A stretch of DNA of 64,000 bases, taken from contig NZ_CP127915.1 of NCBI RefSeq assembly GCF_032823475.1, forward strand, positions 620,001 through 684,000, in the 5' to 3' direction. The notes beneath the pieces were generated by a model. The model made no database searches. It was not told the origin of the DNA and saw only the letters and a list, made by a program, of their open reading frames with translations. Source of the stretch: Acinetobacter sp. SAAs474 (GTDB lineage: Bacteria; Pseudomonadota; Gammaproteobacteria; Pseudomonadales; Moraxellaceae). Below, piece after piece: positions 47,013 to 56,139 of the stretch (within the stretch, counting starts at the first letter, position 1; the number at the start of each line of letters is the position of its first letter). Position numbers and translations under genes: made by a program.

Positions 47013-47367
47013 TGACTTCTCTCAAATTTTGATCCAAAGAGGCATAAAAGCTGCAAAGCCAGATCAGACTTGAAATCCGATGAGCGCAATCAACTTTTGC
47101 TCAATTAATATATAATATATAATTATGTTATTAAAGTTTTTTATTCATTATTTCTTATTATAAGTATCAGAATAGTAAATAAAAAATAATCTTTTATGTA
47201 TAAAACTACGTTTTAATACTTAGATGATTACCAAACCCTCCTCCGTCAGCATATGCTTATTTAACCTTTACAGTTGATATTGCCAATGATCATCTATGCG
47301 CGTAAATCATGGAGATCATTTTCTTAGATGAGCATCTATCGATGACTCATCCTAATTCATCAATAAA
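47013..47367. other. Intergenic region with AT-rich candidate operator
   Basis: No gene is visible. At 47110-47128 the sequence ATATAAT-ATATA-ATTATGT is a 7-5-7 inverted repeat with one mismatch. It has the same spacing as a perfect one upstream of the YeeE-like genes at 49106. Confidence 0.4.
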
Positions 47368-48246
47368 TCAATCTGACTTAAAATAGTTTAAAGGTAGTTT
47401 TAAATAAGAAATACCATTCGCTTCAACGGGAGGAAACTGTCCTGCACGCATATTGATTTGAATCGCGGGAAGAATCAATTTTGGCATCGCTAAACCAGCA
47501 TCACGTTGTTGACGCATTTTAATAAAATCAGCCTTATCAACACCTTGATGAATATGAATATTTTTTATTTTCTGTGTCTGAATGCTGGTTTCACATTGAT
47601 AATGTTGTCGTGATTCAGGTAAATAATCATGACATAAAAAAACCCGTGTGTTATCTGCTAGACGATAGAGCGCTTGTACCGAGTCAAATAATATTTCTGC
47701 ACTGCCTCGTGGGAAATCACAACGTGCTGTACCATAATCTGGCATAAACAACGTATCCCCAACAAAGACAGCATCGCCAATCACATAGCTTAAGCAAGCA
47801 GGCGTATGTCCAGGTGTTGGAATATTATAGGCTTCAAGCTGACCAATCTTAAAAACCTCATCATCAGTAAATAAATAATCAAAAGGCTGTTCTAAGTTAA
47901 ATTGCTTGATATCTAAATGATAAATCGCGCTAAAAGTTTCTTGTACAATAGCAATATGATGACTCATGGCAATTTTACCGCCCAGTTTTGCCTTGAGATA
48001 TTGTGCTGCTGTTAAATGATCAGCATGTACATGTGTTTCTAAAATCCATTCCACATGTAAATCATGACGATGTACATAAGCAATAATTTGGTCTGCATGC
48101 GTCGTTGCTGTAGATGCAGAGGCAGCATCATAATCTAAAACACTATCAATAATTGCACAGCAGCCAGTAAGCGTATCACTGACGACATAACTAAAGGTAT
48201 TACTTTGTTCATCAAAAAAATGTTGCACGATCGCCTGTGTTGACAT
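47368..48246 (-). CDS. MBL-fold hydrolase, persulfide dioxygenase-like
   Basis: A 292-residue metallo-beta-lactamase-fold protein. Metal ligands are visible: THVHADHLT (H-x-H-x-D-H), GHTPACLS, FVGDTLF and FLCHDYLP. This set is typical of ETHE1/Blh-like persulfide dioxygenases, which oxidise glutathione persulfide to sulfite. ATG 48246 is chosen; GGAG lies upstream and the previous stop is at 48249. It forms an operon with two YeeE/YedE halves, and the BigR-like regulator is divergent, as in the bigR-blh sulfide detoxification module. Confidence 0.87.
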   Translation of the reverse strand: MSTQAIVQHFFDEQSNTFSYVVSDTLTGCCAIIDSVLDYDAASASTATTHADQIIAYVHRHDLHVEWILETHVHADHLTAAQYLKAKLGGKIAMSHHIAIVQETFSAIYHLDIKQFNLEQPFDYLFTDDEVFKIGQLEAYNIPTPGHTPACLSYVIGDAVFVGDTLFMPDYGTARCDFPRGSAEILFDSVQALYRLADNTRVFLCHDYLPESRQHYQCETSIQTQKIKNIHIHQGVDKADFIKMRQQRDAGLAMPKLILPAIQINMRAGQFPPVEANGISYLKLPLNYFKSD

Positions 48247-48248
48247 CG

Positions 48249-48665
48249 CTATACTCCTACCCATTTACGATGAATCAATACCCCAATCAACATCGCTACA
48301 ATAAAATATAAAATTTGATAGTCACCCAAACCAATTAAAGTAAAACTTGGTGCAGGACAAACACCTGCAATTCCCCAACCAATTCCAAACAGTAAACTTC
48401 CTGAAATCAGTTTAAGATCAATAGCTGTATTCGATGGTAACTCAATAGGTTGATGAAAAATTGTTTGTGGTTTAGTCGCACGTATGGCTTTTTGAAATGG
48501 AATAAACGCCACGACAATGGCACCAATCATGACAAAAGCCAGACTCGGATCCCAATCACCAAATACATCCAAAAAACTCAGTACTTTTTCTGGATTAGAC
48601 ATCCCCGAAAGCATTAAACCAATCGAAAATAATGTGCCAAAAATAAAAGCCAGCATATTTTTCAT
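48249..48665 (-). CDS. YeeE/YedE family transporter half (DUF6691-like)
   Basis: A 138-residue membrane protein with about four helices. GTLFSIGLMLSGMSNPEKVLSFLDVFGDWDPSLAFVMI and GIGWGIAGVCPAPSF carry the conserved Cys of the YeeE/YedE sulfur-transport family. It pairs with the upstream half to make a full transporter for thiosulfate or another sulfur species. ATG 48665 is preferred with GGAGG upstream; it follows the previous stop by 1 bp. Confidence 0.87.
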   Translation of the reverse strand: MKNMLAFIFGTLFSIGLMLSGMSNPEKVLSFLDVFGDWDPSLAFVMIGAIVVAFIPFQKAIRATKPQTIFHQPIELPSNTAIDLKLISGSLLFGIGWGIAGVCPAPSFTLIGLGDYQILYFIVAMLIGVLIHRKWVGV

Positions 48666-48666
48666 T

Positions 48667-49083
48667 TCAAATGCCTCCAAGCATATGACGCATCACATAA
48701 ACTGTGACAATACCTGCCAACATAAATGTCATGGTGGCAATGATCGAACGTTTAGACAAACGGCTGATACCACAAATGCCATGCCCACTAGTACAACCTG
48801 ATCCTAATCGAGTACCGAAACCGACTAATAGTCCAGCAATGATTAATGTGATAGGTTGACTCTCTAATTCAATAGTTGGTTGAACAAATAAGCCATAAAT
48901 AAAAGGGGTGATGATTAAACCACTTAAAAACCAAATTGCTGGAGTTTTAAATAATGTTGCTGGATTAAGGACTTGGCCAATTAAGCCACTAATTCCTGCA
49001 ATACGCCCATTGACATATAAATAACCCACAACAGCAATACCCAGTAGTGTTCCGCCGAGGAAAGCCATTACAAAATCATGCAT
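48667..49083 (-). CDS. YeeE/YedE family transporter half
   Basis: A 138-residue membrane protein. It contains NGRIAGISGLIGQ and the signature GFGTRLGSGCTSGHGICGISRLSKRS with two Cys, typical of the first half of split YeeE/YedE transporters. It is the first gene of the sulfur operon and faces the ArsR-type regulator. The paired halves likely import or export a sulfur compound that the persulfide dioxygenase-like enzyme uses. Confidence 0.88.
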   Translation of the reverse strand: MHDFVMAFLGGTLLGIAVVGYLYVNGRIAGISGLIGQVLNPATLFKTPAIWFLSGLIITPFIYGLFVQPTIELESQPITLIIAGLLVGFGTRLGSGCTSGHGICGISRLSKRSIIATMTFMLAGIVTVYVMRHMLGGI

Positions 49084-49105
49084 AACTTATTTTCTTTTCA
49101 ATAGT

Positions 49106-49124
49106 ATATAATTTTATATTATAT
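49106..49124. promoter_or_regulatory. Candidate BigR-type operator
   Basis: ATATAAT-TTTAT-ATTATAT is a perfect 7-5-7 inverted repeat in the 120-bp gap between the YeeE half and the ArsR-type gene. BigR operators are AT-rich palindromes in divergent promoters. The local AT content makes chance repeats possible. Confidence 0.5.
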
Positions 49125-49203
49125 GTTTAAAAATATTAATCAAGTAATTTATGCTATTATTATGTAATTCTACGATGATTAACTTGGAGTCAATAATTAC
49201 GAT

Positions 49204-49515
49204 ATGAGTACAAAAACTGATATGACTGCATTGGATTTTTCACAAATTGATATTGTGAGTAACTGTTTAAAAGTATTATCTAACCCTGATCGGCTTAAAA
49301 TTTTATGCGTATTGGTCGATGGTGAACTCAATGTACAGCAAATTGAAGATTGTACAGATATTCATCAACCAACTTTATCGCAGCAATTGACTGTTCTTAG
49401 AACCAATCATATGGTTAGTACACGTCGCGAAGGTAAACAAATTTTTTATCAAGTCGCCGATGAAAAAGTACTTAAAATTATGCAAAACTTATATCAACTC
49501 TATTGTAGTGTTTAA
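49204..49515 (+). CDS. bigR: ArsR-family sulfide/persulfide sensor, BigR-like
   Basis: A 103-residue winged-helix regulator. NCLKVLSNPDRLKILCVLVDGE, the HTH HQPTLSQQLTVLR and STRREGKQIFYQVAD are ArsR features. Cys35 (KILC) and Cys101 (LYQLYC) fall where BigR/SqrR has its redox-active pair, which forms a tetrasulfide or disulfide with reactive sulfur. It is divergent from the YeeE-YeeE-MBL operon, which it is expected to repress until sulfide appears. Classical metal-binding Cys motifs of ArsR/SmtB are absent. Confidence 0.85.
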   Translation: MSTKTDMTALDFSQIDIVSNCLKVLSNPDRLKILCVLVDGELNVQQIEDCTDIHQPTLSQQLTVLRTNHMVSTRREGKQIFYQVADEKVLKIMQNLYQLYCSV

Positions 49516-50133
49516 CAGCTTAGTATTTATTCGATTATTGTCATATTAAACACTAAATAACCCAATATAAGTACATTTAATAACAGCAATCTAGAATAGA
49601 GTTTGACAACTACGTCTGCGATTAAACTCAGACATTAACATTCTGTAATGATGCAATATGTAGATTTACCATCTACATTTACATCATTTTATATGCAAAT
49701 CATTATTGATCAAGCTCATGATCTTCTGTAGTCAGTCGCGAGCTATTGATTCATTTCATCTGTTTATTGATCACCAATCACTTCACTATTTTAATCATGA
49801 CCTTAGTCATTTTGCTTAATTAATTAGATCAAGCTGAATGATCAATCCATAAATCGCTAAATCAATGACGATAATAGCAGTAAAAAAGAGCAACAATATG
49901 CGCTAAAGAGAATCTTTCTTTTATAAATATAAATAAGTTGTTATTAAATTTTATAAAGTTTGTAATTGCTTTGACTAAAGCGTATTGTTCTTAGACACTG
50001 AATCAGTCATAATTTGCATAAGCATTATTCAATGATGACTTATTGGATTTTGACCCAATCAAAATACTGCACCATCCACTTTTTTGTCTTTATATTGATT
50101 TACGTGGATGGAAAAATAGGATATTTTTCAAAA
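49516..50133. other. Intergenic region before dapA
   Basis: A 618-bp AT-rich stretch with scattered GATCA-type short palindromes but no gene, terminator with T-run or RNA that I can support. The dapA promoter should lie in its right half. Confidence 0.4.
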
Positions 50134-51033
50134 ATGACTCAGCAAGCACAGATCATTCAAGGCTCTATCGTCGCAATCGTCACCCCTATGCTTAACGATG
50201 GTGGTGTGGATTGGAAGAGCCTTGAGAAGCTCGTTGAGTGGCACATAGAACAAGGCACTAACAGTATTGTTGCAGTTGGAACTACTGGTGAAGCATCAAC
50301 ACTCAGTATGGCTGAACATACACAAGTGATTAAAGAAATCATTCGTGTTGCAAACAAACGTATTCCAATTATTGCTGGCACTGGTGCCAACTCAACACAC
50401 GAAGCAATTCAACTTACACAAGAAGCCAAAGAGCTCGGCGCAGATGCTGCATTACTGGTGACCCCTTATTATAATAAACCAACACAAGAAGGACTTTATC
50501 AACATTATAAAGCAATTGCAGAAGCGGTAGATTTGCCTATTATTTTATACAATGTCCCTGGTCGTACAGGGGTTGATATGGACAATGATACTGTCATTCG
50601 TTTGGCAGATATTGAAAATATCGTTGGCATTAAAGATGCGACAGGCGATGTTGCACGTGGTCAAGCATTGATCTCTGGTCTAAAAAATAAATCGATGACT
50701 GTTTATTCTGGTGATGATGCAACAGCATATCAGCTCATGGCACATGGTGCATTAGGTAATATTTCCGTTACAGCAAATATCGCACCTAAAGCAATGAGCG
50801 ATATATGTGCAGCTGCATTGGCAGGTCAACATGAGCAAGCAGCCAAACTTAATCATGATATTGTGGCATTACATGACATTCTATTTTGTGAATCCAATCC
50901 TATTCCTGTGAAATGGGCATTACACGAAATGAATTTAATTGATACAGGTATTCGCCTACCCCTTACTCCACTGGCAGAACAATATCGCGCTCCGTTACGT
51001 ATAGCACTTCATACAACAGGCGTGATCAAATAA
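50134..51033 (+). CDS. dapA: 4-hydroxy-tetrahydrodipicolinate synthase
   Basis: A 299-residue enzyme, normal for DapA. The active-site motifs are GTTGEASTLS, PYYNKPTQEG with the catalytic Tyr and GIKDATGD with the Schiff-base Lys. It condenses pyruvate with aspartate semialdehyde in the lysine and diaminopimelate pathway. ATG 50134 is preferred because the family starts near IIQGSIVAIVTPM; the open frame extends 40 codons upstream without conserved sequence. It heads the dapA, BamC-like, purC cluster. Confidence 0.96.
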   Translation: MTQQAQIIQGSIVAIVTPMLNDGGVDWKSLEKLVEWHIEQGTNSIVAVGTTGEASTLSMAEHTQVIKEIIRVANKRIPIIAGTGANSTHEAIQLTQEAKELGADAALLVTPYYNKPTQEGLYQHYKAIAEAVDLPIILYNVPGRTGVDMDNDTVIRLADIENIVGIKDATGDVARGQALISGLKNKSMTVYSGDDATAYQLMAHGALGNISVTANIAPKAMSDICAAALAGQHEQAAKLNHDIVALHDILFCESNPIPVKWALHEMNLIDTGIRLPLTPLAEQYRAPLRIALHTTGVIK

Positions 51034-51048
51034 AAAGAGCTTTTCACT

Positions 51049-51651
51049 ATGCAATTACGTTTTGGTCTATTTACAGTACTTTCAGTATTAAGTTTAGCTG
51101 GTTGTAGCTCTTTGAGTATAGATAATGGTTCTTTAGACTATAAAACTAGCTCAACCACAGCACCATTAAAATATCCTGAAGGGACTATGGTTCGACCAGC
51201 AACGCCATTGTATCCAGCACCCTCAATTGAGCAACGTGCATTAGAGCACGCGCCTAAAGTTGAAAATGGCAAAGGCAACCGTTTCGCTTTACCTCGACCA
51301 GAGTTCATGTCTACAACAACAAATTCTCAAAATGTTGTAGACATAACACTGGGGCGTCCACAAGCACTTATTGATGGTAATAAAAATCCGTTGCTCAAAA
51401 TAGATGGTCCATCATCAGCAATCTGGCAGTATTTAATTGCGACATTAAATAGCTTGAACTATAACATTATCAGTCAAGATGAAAATCGTTATCAAACCAC
51501 GATTAAAGTAGATGAAACTACTTACGTCTTGAAAATGACACCACTTGGTAATAGTTATAGTATTGCCCTATTCAATATTGATAATAGTTTTGCAGACCCA
51601 AAAATTGCTGCAGAAATATTAGCCCAAATTTACCAAAATTGGCCAGCCTAG
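51049..51651 (+). CDS. BamC-like outer-membrane lipoprotein
   Basis: A 200-residue lipoprotein with signal peptide and lipobox SLAGCSS (Cys19). The sequence then shows [16 protein letters not shown], a mostly unstructured segment like that of BamC, and one helix-grip-type domain ([32 protein letters not shown]). It is shorter than E. coli BamC (344 residues), which has two such domains. The location between dapA and purC is shared with bamC (nlpB) in many gamma-proteobacteria. A role in the BAM complex is inferred. Confidence 0.8.
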   Translation: MQLRFGLFTVLSVLSLAGCSSLSIDNGSLDYKTSSTTAPLKYPEGTMVRPATPLYPAPSIEQRALEHAPKVENGKGNRFALPRPEFMSTTTNSQNVVDITLGRPQALIDGNKNPLLKIDGPSSAIWQYLIATLNSLNYNIISQDENRYQTTIKVDETTYVLKMTPLGNSYSIALFNIDNSFADPKIAAEILAQIYQNWPA

Positions 51652-51686
51652 TCGTACTAGGCATTTTTTTTGAAAAAGGTTCCCTC

Positions 51687-52406
51687 ATGTTAAAACAAAC
51701 CTTGCTCTATACCGGTAAAGCGAAATCTGTCTATGAAACGGATAGTGCAGATCACTTGATTTTAGTCTTCCGCGACGATGCTTCAGCATTTAATGGTGAA
51801 AAAATCGCACAACTCGATCGCAAAGGTAAGGTAAATAACCGTTTTAACGCATTCATTATGGAAAAACTTGCAGCCGCAGGTATTGAAACTCATTTTGAAA
51901 AACTTTTAACACCTAATGAAGTATTAGTGAAAAAGTTAAAAATGATTCCCGTTGAATGTGTTATTCGTAACTATGCAGCAGGTTCTTTATGCCGTCGTTT
52001 AGGTGTAGAAGAAGGTAAAGAATTAACACCACCAACATTTGAGCTTTTCTTTAAAGATGATGCTCTTGGTGATCCAATGGTCAATGAATCTCAAGCGATT
52101 GCTTTAGGTTGGGCGACAGCGGAACAACTTGCTCAAATGAAACAGCTCACTTATCAAGTGAATGATGTACTTAAAGCTGTATTTGATTCAGGTAATATGC
52201 TTCTCGTTGATTTTAAACTTGAATTTGGTGTATTCCATGATCGTATCGTTTTAGGTGATGAATTTTCGCCAGATGGTTGCCGTTTATGGGATAAAGATAC
52301 CAAGAAAAAACTTGATAAAGACCGCTTCCGTCAAGGCCTAGGCGGTGTAGTTGAAGCTTATGAAGAAGTTGCTGCTCGTATTGGTATTGATTTAGCTGAT
52401 ATTTAA
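51687..52406 (+). CDS. purC: SAICAR synthetase
   Basis: A 239-residue enzyme of de novo purine synthesis. It joins CAIR and aspartate using ATP. Conserved blocks include [41 protein letters not shown] and [12 protein letters not shown] 51687 is chosen; the 5' extension of the frame is not conserved. It begins 35 bp after the BamC-like gene and ends before a strong terminator. Confidence 0.97.
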   Translation: MLKQTLLYTGKAKSVYETDSADHLILVFRDDASAFNGEKIAQLDRKGKVNNRFNAFIMEKLAAAGIETHFEKLLTPNEVLVKKLKMIPVECVIRNYAAGSLCRRLGVEEGKELTPPTFELFFKDDALGDPMVNESQAIALGWATAEQLAQMKQLTYQVNDVLKAVFDSGNMLLVDFKLEFGVFHDRIVLGDEFSPDGCRLWDKDTKKKLDKDRFRQGLGGVVEAYEEVAARIGIDLADI

Positions 52407-52461
52407 AATATTAAAGGGGTCATGCGACAAAATAGCCGATGATACCCTAAGCTTATGCTCA

Positions 52462-52495
52462 AAGACGAAATTTGCTCGCAAATTTCGTCTTTTAT
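52462..52495 (+). terminator. Rho-independent terminator of purC
   Basis: A 13-bp perfect stem AAGACGAAATTTG / CAAATTTCGTCTT with loop CTCG, followed by TTATATT. It lies 55 bp after the purC stop. Confidence 0.85.
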
Positions 52496-52825
52496 ATTGT
52501 ATTAACCATTTTATCGAACAGCGCTATTTTCAGGATGAGCATTACACTCAAGATTCTAAAATACTCAAGTGATGATATTCATCAATTGGTGTACGCTGAT
52601 GTCACATGCTCATGATGGCATCGCTATTCAAAGCTGTTTTGTTTTAACAAAAAAACATCAATATTTTTATTTTTCACATTCTTTTTCTTATTTTTCCCTA
52701 TTTAAATTACAACTATTTGAGTATAGAATATCAGTAGTAGCTATGTACAAGGCAGCACATATCTAGCAAAATTATATGAAATTAATTCTAAATTAAAAAA
52801 ATTAAATTTTGACTAAAATAATTCT

Positions 52826-52857
52826 TTGACAACTGATATTTCCACCTATTAATAACA
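52826..52857 (+). promoter_or_regulatory. Candidate sigma-70 promoter for a small RNA
   Basis: A perfect TTGACA (52826-52831) lies 15-17 bp before the AT-rich box TATTAATA. No coding sequence follows on the plus strand before two terminators. Confidence 0.5.
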
Positions 52858-52941
52858 TACAACATGATGTTTTATATCGTGTTGCATATTATTTAATCCT
52901 TACCCTCTAGGATGTTATCTCCCAAAACAACATCCTTTTTT
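52858..52941 (+). ncRNA. Candidate small RNA between purC and rarA
   Basis: The stretch begins with a hairpin, CAACATGAT / ATCGTGTTG (52860-52884, one G-U pair). It continues through a single-stranded AU-rich part and ends in an intrinsic terminator (AGGATGTT / AACATCCT plus T-run). A consensus -35 lies just upstream. purC already has its own terminator, and rarA reads toward this region on the other strand, so an independent plus-strand transcript of about 80 nt is the best explanation. Identity unknown. Confidence 0.5.
52909..52941 (+). terminator. Rho-independent terminator, first of a tandem pair
   Basis: AGGATGTT / AACATCCT with a 12-nt loop and six T. There is no plus-strand gene directly upstream. 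Confidence 0.8.
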
Positions 52942-52944
52942 AAT

Positions 52945-52975
52945 GTCCAATTCATATTGAATTGGACTTTTTTTT
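52945..52975 (+). terminator. Rho-independent terminator, second of a tandem pair
   Basis: A perfect 10-bp stem GTCCAATTCA / TGAATTGGAC with a 3-nt loop, followed by eight T. It starts 3 bp after the first terminator. Confidence 0.88.
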
Positions 52976-53100
52976 ATCAGATTAAGCCAAAAACTCCATC
53001 ATTTAAGATGCTGTAATGGTTAAATTTATATTACTGCTCGAAGACAAAGATAATGCCGATATCAAAAATCTAAAATAACCATAAACTTGCTATAGTCTAA

Positions 53101-54366
53101 TCATTGCTGCACGATCCAACGGCGTTGTTGTAAACGTTCACCTTCAACTTCTCGTTTATTTCGTGCTGCCTCATACAGCTTGGTACCTTTTAATTCAGGT
53201 GGCAAATATTCTTGCAATACAAAATGTTCTGAGTAGTCATGTGGATATAAATAATCGACACCATAGCCTTGCTGTTTCATCAGCGAGGTAGGCGCATTGC
53301 GTAGATGTAACGGCACAGCAAGATTTGCTGTCTTTTCAGCCAATTCCATCGCTTTATTAATTGCCAAATAAGTACTGTTGCTTTTAGCACTTGTGGCTAA
53401 ATAAACAGCACATTGTCCCAAAATAATTCTTGCTTCTGGCATACCGATGACTTGAACAGAACGAAAACATTCTCCAGCTAAAAGTAAGGCATTGGGATTA
53501 GAATTACCAATATCTTCAGAAGCAGCAATCAACATACGACGTGCAATAAAGACTGGATCTTCTCCGCCTTTTAGCATGCGTGCCATCCAATATAGCGCAG
53601 CATCAGGATCACTCCCCCGAATTGATTTGATAAATGCGGAGACCAAATCATAGTGTTGCTCACCTGATTTGTCATAACGTGCAATATTTTGCTGAGCAAC
53701 CTTAACGACCAGTGCATTATTAATGATATTTTCGCTATTTTCCTCAAAAGTACTAGCAATTAAATCAAGTAAATTTAATGCTTTACGGGCATCACCTGCA
53801 GAGAACTGCAATAGTGCCTCAAACTCCTCAATATGAATTGTACGCGTATTTAAAAAAGCGTCTGTTTTTAATGCGCGGAGTAGTAAAGTCTGTAATGCTT
53901 GTTCATTTAAGGCATGTAGTGTATAAACCTGACAACGTGATAATAATGCACTATTGACTTCAAATGATGGATTTTCTGTCGTTGCACCAATAAGCGTAAT
54001 TTTACCGCGTTCAACTGCATGTAATAATGCATCTTGCTGAGATTTATTAAATCTATGAATTTCATCAATAAAAACAACAGGTATCAGTAAATCACCACTA
54101 TCAGCAATGACTTCGCGCAATTCTTTAACACCAGTATTTAATGCAGATAGACTAACAAATGGACGATCTACAGCCTGTGCTAAAAGTAATGCGATAGTCG
54201 TTTTACCGACACCCGGTGGTCCCCAAAAAATAATTGATGGTAAATGACCTTGATCAATCATTTGACGCAAAGGTGCGCCTTCTGCTAATAAATGATCTTG
54301 TCCAATGATTTCAGACAGATCTCTCGGACGTAAACGCTCAGGTAATGGAATATGACGATCTGACAT
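53101..54366 (-). CDS. rarA: Replication-associated recombination protein A (AAA+ ATPase)
   Basis: A 421-residue protein of the RarA/MgsA/WRNIP1 family. N-terminal PLPERLRPRDLSEIIGQDHLL is typical. Walker A GPPGVGKTT, Walker B VVFIDEIHRF and sensor 1 LIGATTENPSF are intact. The C-terminal tetramerisation part shows ALYWMARMLKGGEDPVFIARRM and DVGN-like EDIGNSNP. It acts at stalled replication forks and resembles clamp-loader subunits. It is divergent from the DUF523 gene. Confidence 0.95.
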   Translation of the reverse strand: MSDRHIPLPERLRPRDLSEIIGQDHLLAEGAPLRQMIDQGHLPSIIFWGPPGVGKTTIALLLAQAVDRPFVSLSALNTGVKELREVIADSGDLLIPVVFIDEIHRFNKSQQDALLHAVERGKITLIGATTENPSFEVNSALLSRCQVYTLHALNEQALQTLLLRALKTDAFLNTRTIHIEEFEALLQFSAGDARKALNLLDLIASTFEENSENIINNALVVKVAQQNIARYDKSGEQHYDLVSAFIKSIRGSDPDAALYWMARMLKGGEDPVFIARRMLIAASEDIGNSNPNALLLAGECFRSVQVIGMPEARIILGQCAVYLATSAKSNSTYLAINKAMELAEKTANLAVPLHLRNAPTSLMKQQGYGVDYLYPHDYSEHFVLQEYLPPELKGTKLYEAARNKREVEGERLQQRRWIVQQ

Positions 54367-54463
54367 CTTGTGATCACTTTACAATATTGGCAATGACGTT
54401 ACTATGTTATTGCAAAATGATCTATTTTCCTAAATTGTTTTTGAAGTGCATGATGATAAACCA

Positions 54464-54934
54464 ATGAAATATTTAATGAGTGCATGCTTAGCAAATCAAC
54501 CTGTTCGTTATGATGGTAAAGCTTACAAAATTACTGCCATTGAAAATTTTTTAGCTCATCATCAAGTAATTCTGGTCTGTCCAGAAATTTTAGGTGGATT
54601 AGCAACACCTCGTGCACCAGCAGAAATTCAAAATCATTCTACCTTAGCTATTTTACAAGGGACTGCACAAGTCATTGATATTGATGGTCACGATGTGTCT
54701 GAAGCCTTTATGCAAGGTGCTTATGCCACTTTACATATGGCACAAATACATCAAGTTGATGTGGTGATTTTAAAAGAAAATAGCCCTTCATGTGGTTCAC
54801 ATTTTATTTATGATGGCTCATTTTCAGGAAAAAAAATTATCGCTGCGGGTATCACAACAACCTTATTACGCTCACATGGATTTCGGGTCATTTCGGAACA
54901 AGAATTACTGCAACAGTTACTGATACGCGATTAA
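54464..54934 (+). CDS. DUF523 family protein
   Basis: A 156-residue protein. It opens MKYLMSACLANQPVRYDGKAYK, the DUF523 (YbbK-type) signature with its conserved Cys. PEILGGLATPRAPAEI and KENSPSCGSHFIYDGSF are two more family blocks, each with likely functional residues. The biochemical role is not established. ATG 54464 fits the family start; a GTG at 54446 is also open. Its stop overlaps the stop of the convergent YcgN-like gene. Confidence 0.9.
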   Translation: MKYLMSACLANQPVRYDGKAYKITAIENFLAHHQVILVCPEILGGLATPRAPAEIQNHSTLAILQGTAQVIDIDGHDVSEAFMQGAYATLHMAQIHQVDVVILKENSPSCGSHFIYDGSFSGKKIIAAGITTTLLRSHGFRVISEQELLQQLLIRD

Positions 54935-55383
54935 CGTATCCAACGTACAATGTATTCTTCAATTTCATCTTCAACAATATCACGCTCTGAAATACAGCGT
55001 CCTGCAGCTGACTTTTTAGCAGCGACAATACTTTGATGTGAGCCTGTATTTAAATAATGCCATGCAGGTAAACTTTGACCTTGTTGTAACCGTTGATAAG
55101 CACATGTTGATGGTAACCAATGAATCGTCGCTAATTTTTCTGGTGTTAATTGAATACAATCTGGTACTTTTTGCTGACGTTGTGCATAATCTGAACACTG
55201 TGCCGTTTGACAATCCAATAACTGACAAGCGACCTTGGTATAGGCAATTTCTGCACTTTCATCATCTTCTAATTTAATTAAACAACATAAGCCACATCCA
55301 TCACATAAGGCCTCCCATTCAGCCGGATTTAATTCAGTAAGCGAATATTTTTTCCAAAATTGGGGGCGTAGTAGTTCAGTCAT
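54931..55383 (-). CDS. YcgN/UPF0260 family cysteine-cluster protein
   Basis: A 150-residue protein. It begins MTELLRPQFWKKYSLTELNPAEWEALCDGCGLCCLIKLED, with the conserved C-x2-C-x3-CC cluster. CQLLDCQTAQCSDYAQRQQKVPDC adds more Cys, as in YkgJ/YcgN-type proteins. Metal or Fe-S binding is likely from the Cys pattern. The start was taken at the ATG before TELL; a frame extension of four codons exists. Convergent with the DUF523 gene, with overlapping stops. Confidence 0.92.
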   Translation of the reverse strand: MTELLRPQFWKKYSLTELNPAEWEALCDGCGLCCLIKLEDDESAEIAYTKVACQLLDCQTAQCSDYAQRQQKVPDCIQLTPEKLATIHWLPSTCAYQRLQQGQSLPAWHYLNTGSHQSIVAAKKSAAGRCISERDIVEDEIEEYIVRWIR

Positions 55384-55561
55384 AGCACAAATCAATTATC
55401 CTGATCCAACACAGTATAGCAAGCTTTCATCCTGCCTATAAAATATCTTGATTAATAAACTATGCCTTCAATTTGGTACACTTTTCAAACAAAAAACGCA
55501 TATTATTTAAAAATATGATCTCGATATACTCAAAATAGATACAAGCAAGGAGAAAGCGCAA

Positions 55562-55723
55562 ATGTTTCGTTGGGCCATTATTTTTGCAGTGATTGCATTG
55601 ATTGCAAGTCTTTTTGGTTTTAGTGGTGTCGCAGGACTATCTAAAGACTTTGCGATTATTCTACTGATTGTCGCTGTAGTTCTCGCAATTGTCGGTTTCT
55701 TATCTCAAGCGAAATCCAAATAA
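55562..55723 (+). CDS. DUF1328 small membrane protein (YtjA-like)
   Basis: A 53-residue protein of two membrane helices: [20 protein letters not shown], then [20 protein letters not shown] and LAIVGFLS. The FGFSGVAG turn between helices is the DUF1328 signature. AAGGAG precedes the ATG by about 10 bp. Its function is unknown; the family is widespread in proteobacteria. It is a single-gene unit. Confidence 0.88.
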   Translation: MFRWAIIFAVIALIASLFGFSGVAGLSKDFAIILLIVAVVLAIVGFLSQAKSK

Positions 55724-56139
55724 TATTGTTCGCTGAATTTAAATCTAAATCGTGGTTGGCTAAAATTAACCAGATGAACGTCATATCCTTTCAGTAAAAT
55801 CAATACTGATACCATGATCAATTTATCATTATTTTAGCCTGCCTCGAATGACTTTTTAAAAAAATATAGATTAATAAATATCACATTTTATCGATCTATA
55901 TTATCATCTGATTAGGCCATATTTTCCTTATAACAGCCCTTCTAACACCACAATATCAACATTCTCGCACCACAATGAATAAATAAAATATGAAGCCTTA
56001 ACAATAGATATCCATTAAAGTCAACCATCAGTAGGCTGGTATTTAGACTTGGCAAAGTCTATATTTTTTGATACTTAATTAAAAAATAAATCTGATCTTT
56101 TTATGCTTTAATCAAATCAATAATCTTTTTAAGGAAAAA
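55724..56139. other. Intergenic region, nothing recognised
   Basis: A 416-bp AT-rich gap. Short inverted runs are present, but no terminator, RNA gene or small coding frame is supported. Confidence 0.4.

Noticed and set aside
52569..52766. 65-codon frame between purC and rarA
   Set aside because: Phe/Ser-rich composition typical of AT-rich non-coding DNA, no ribosome-binding site and no recognised motif.
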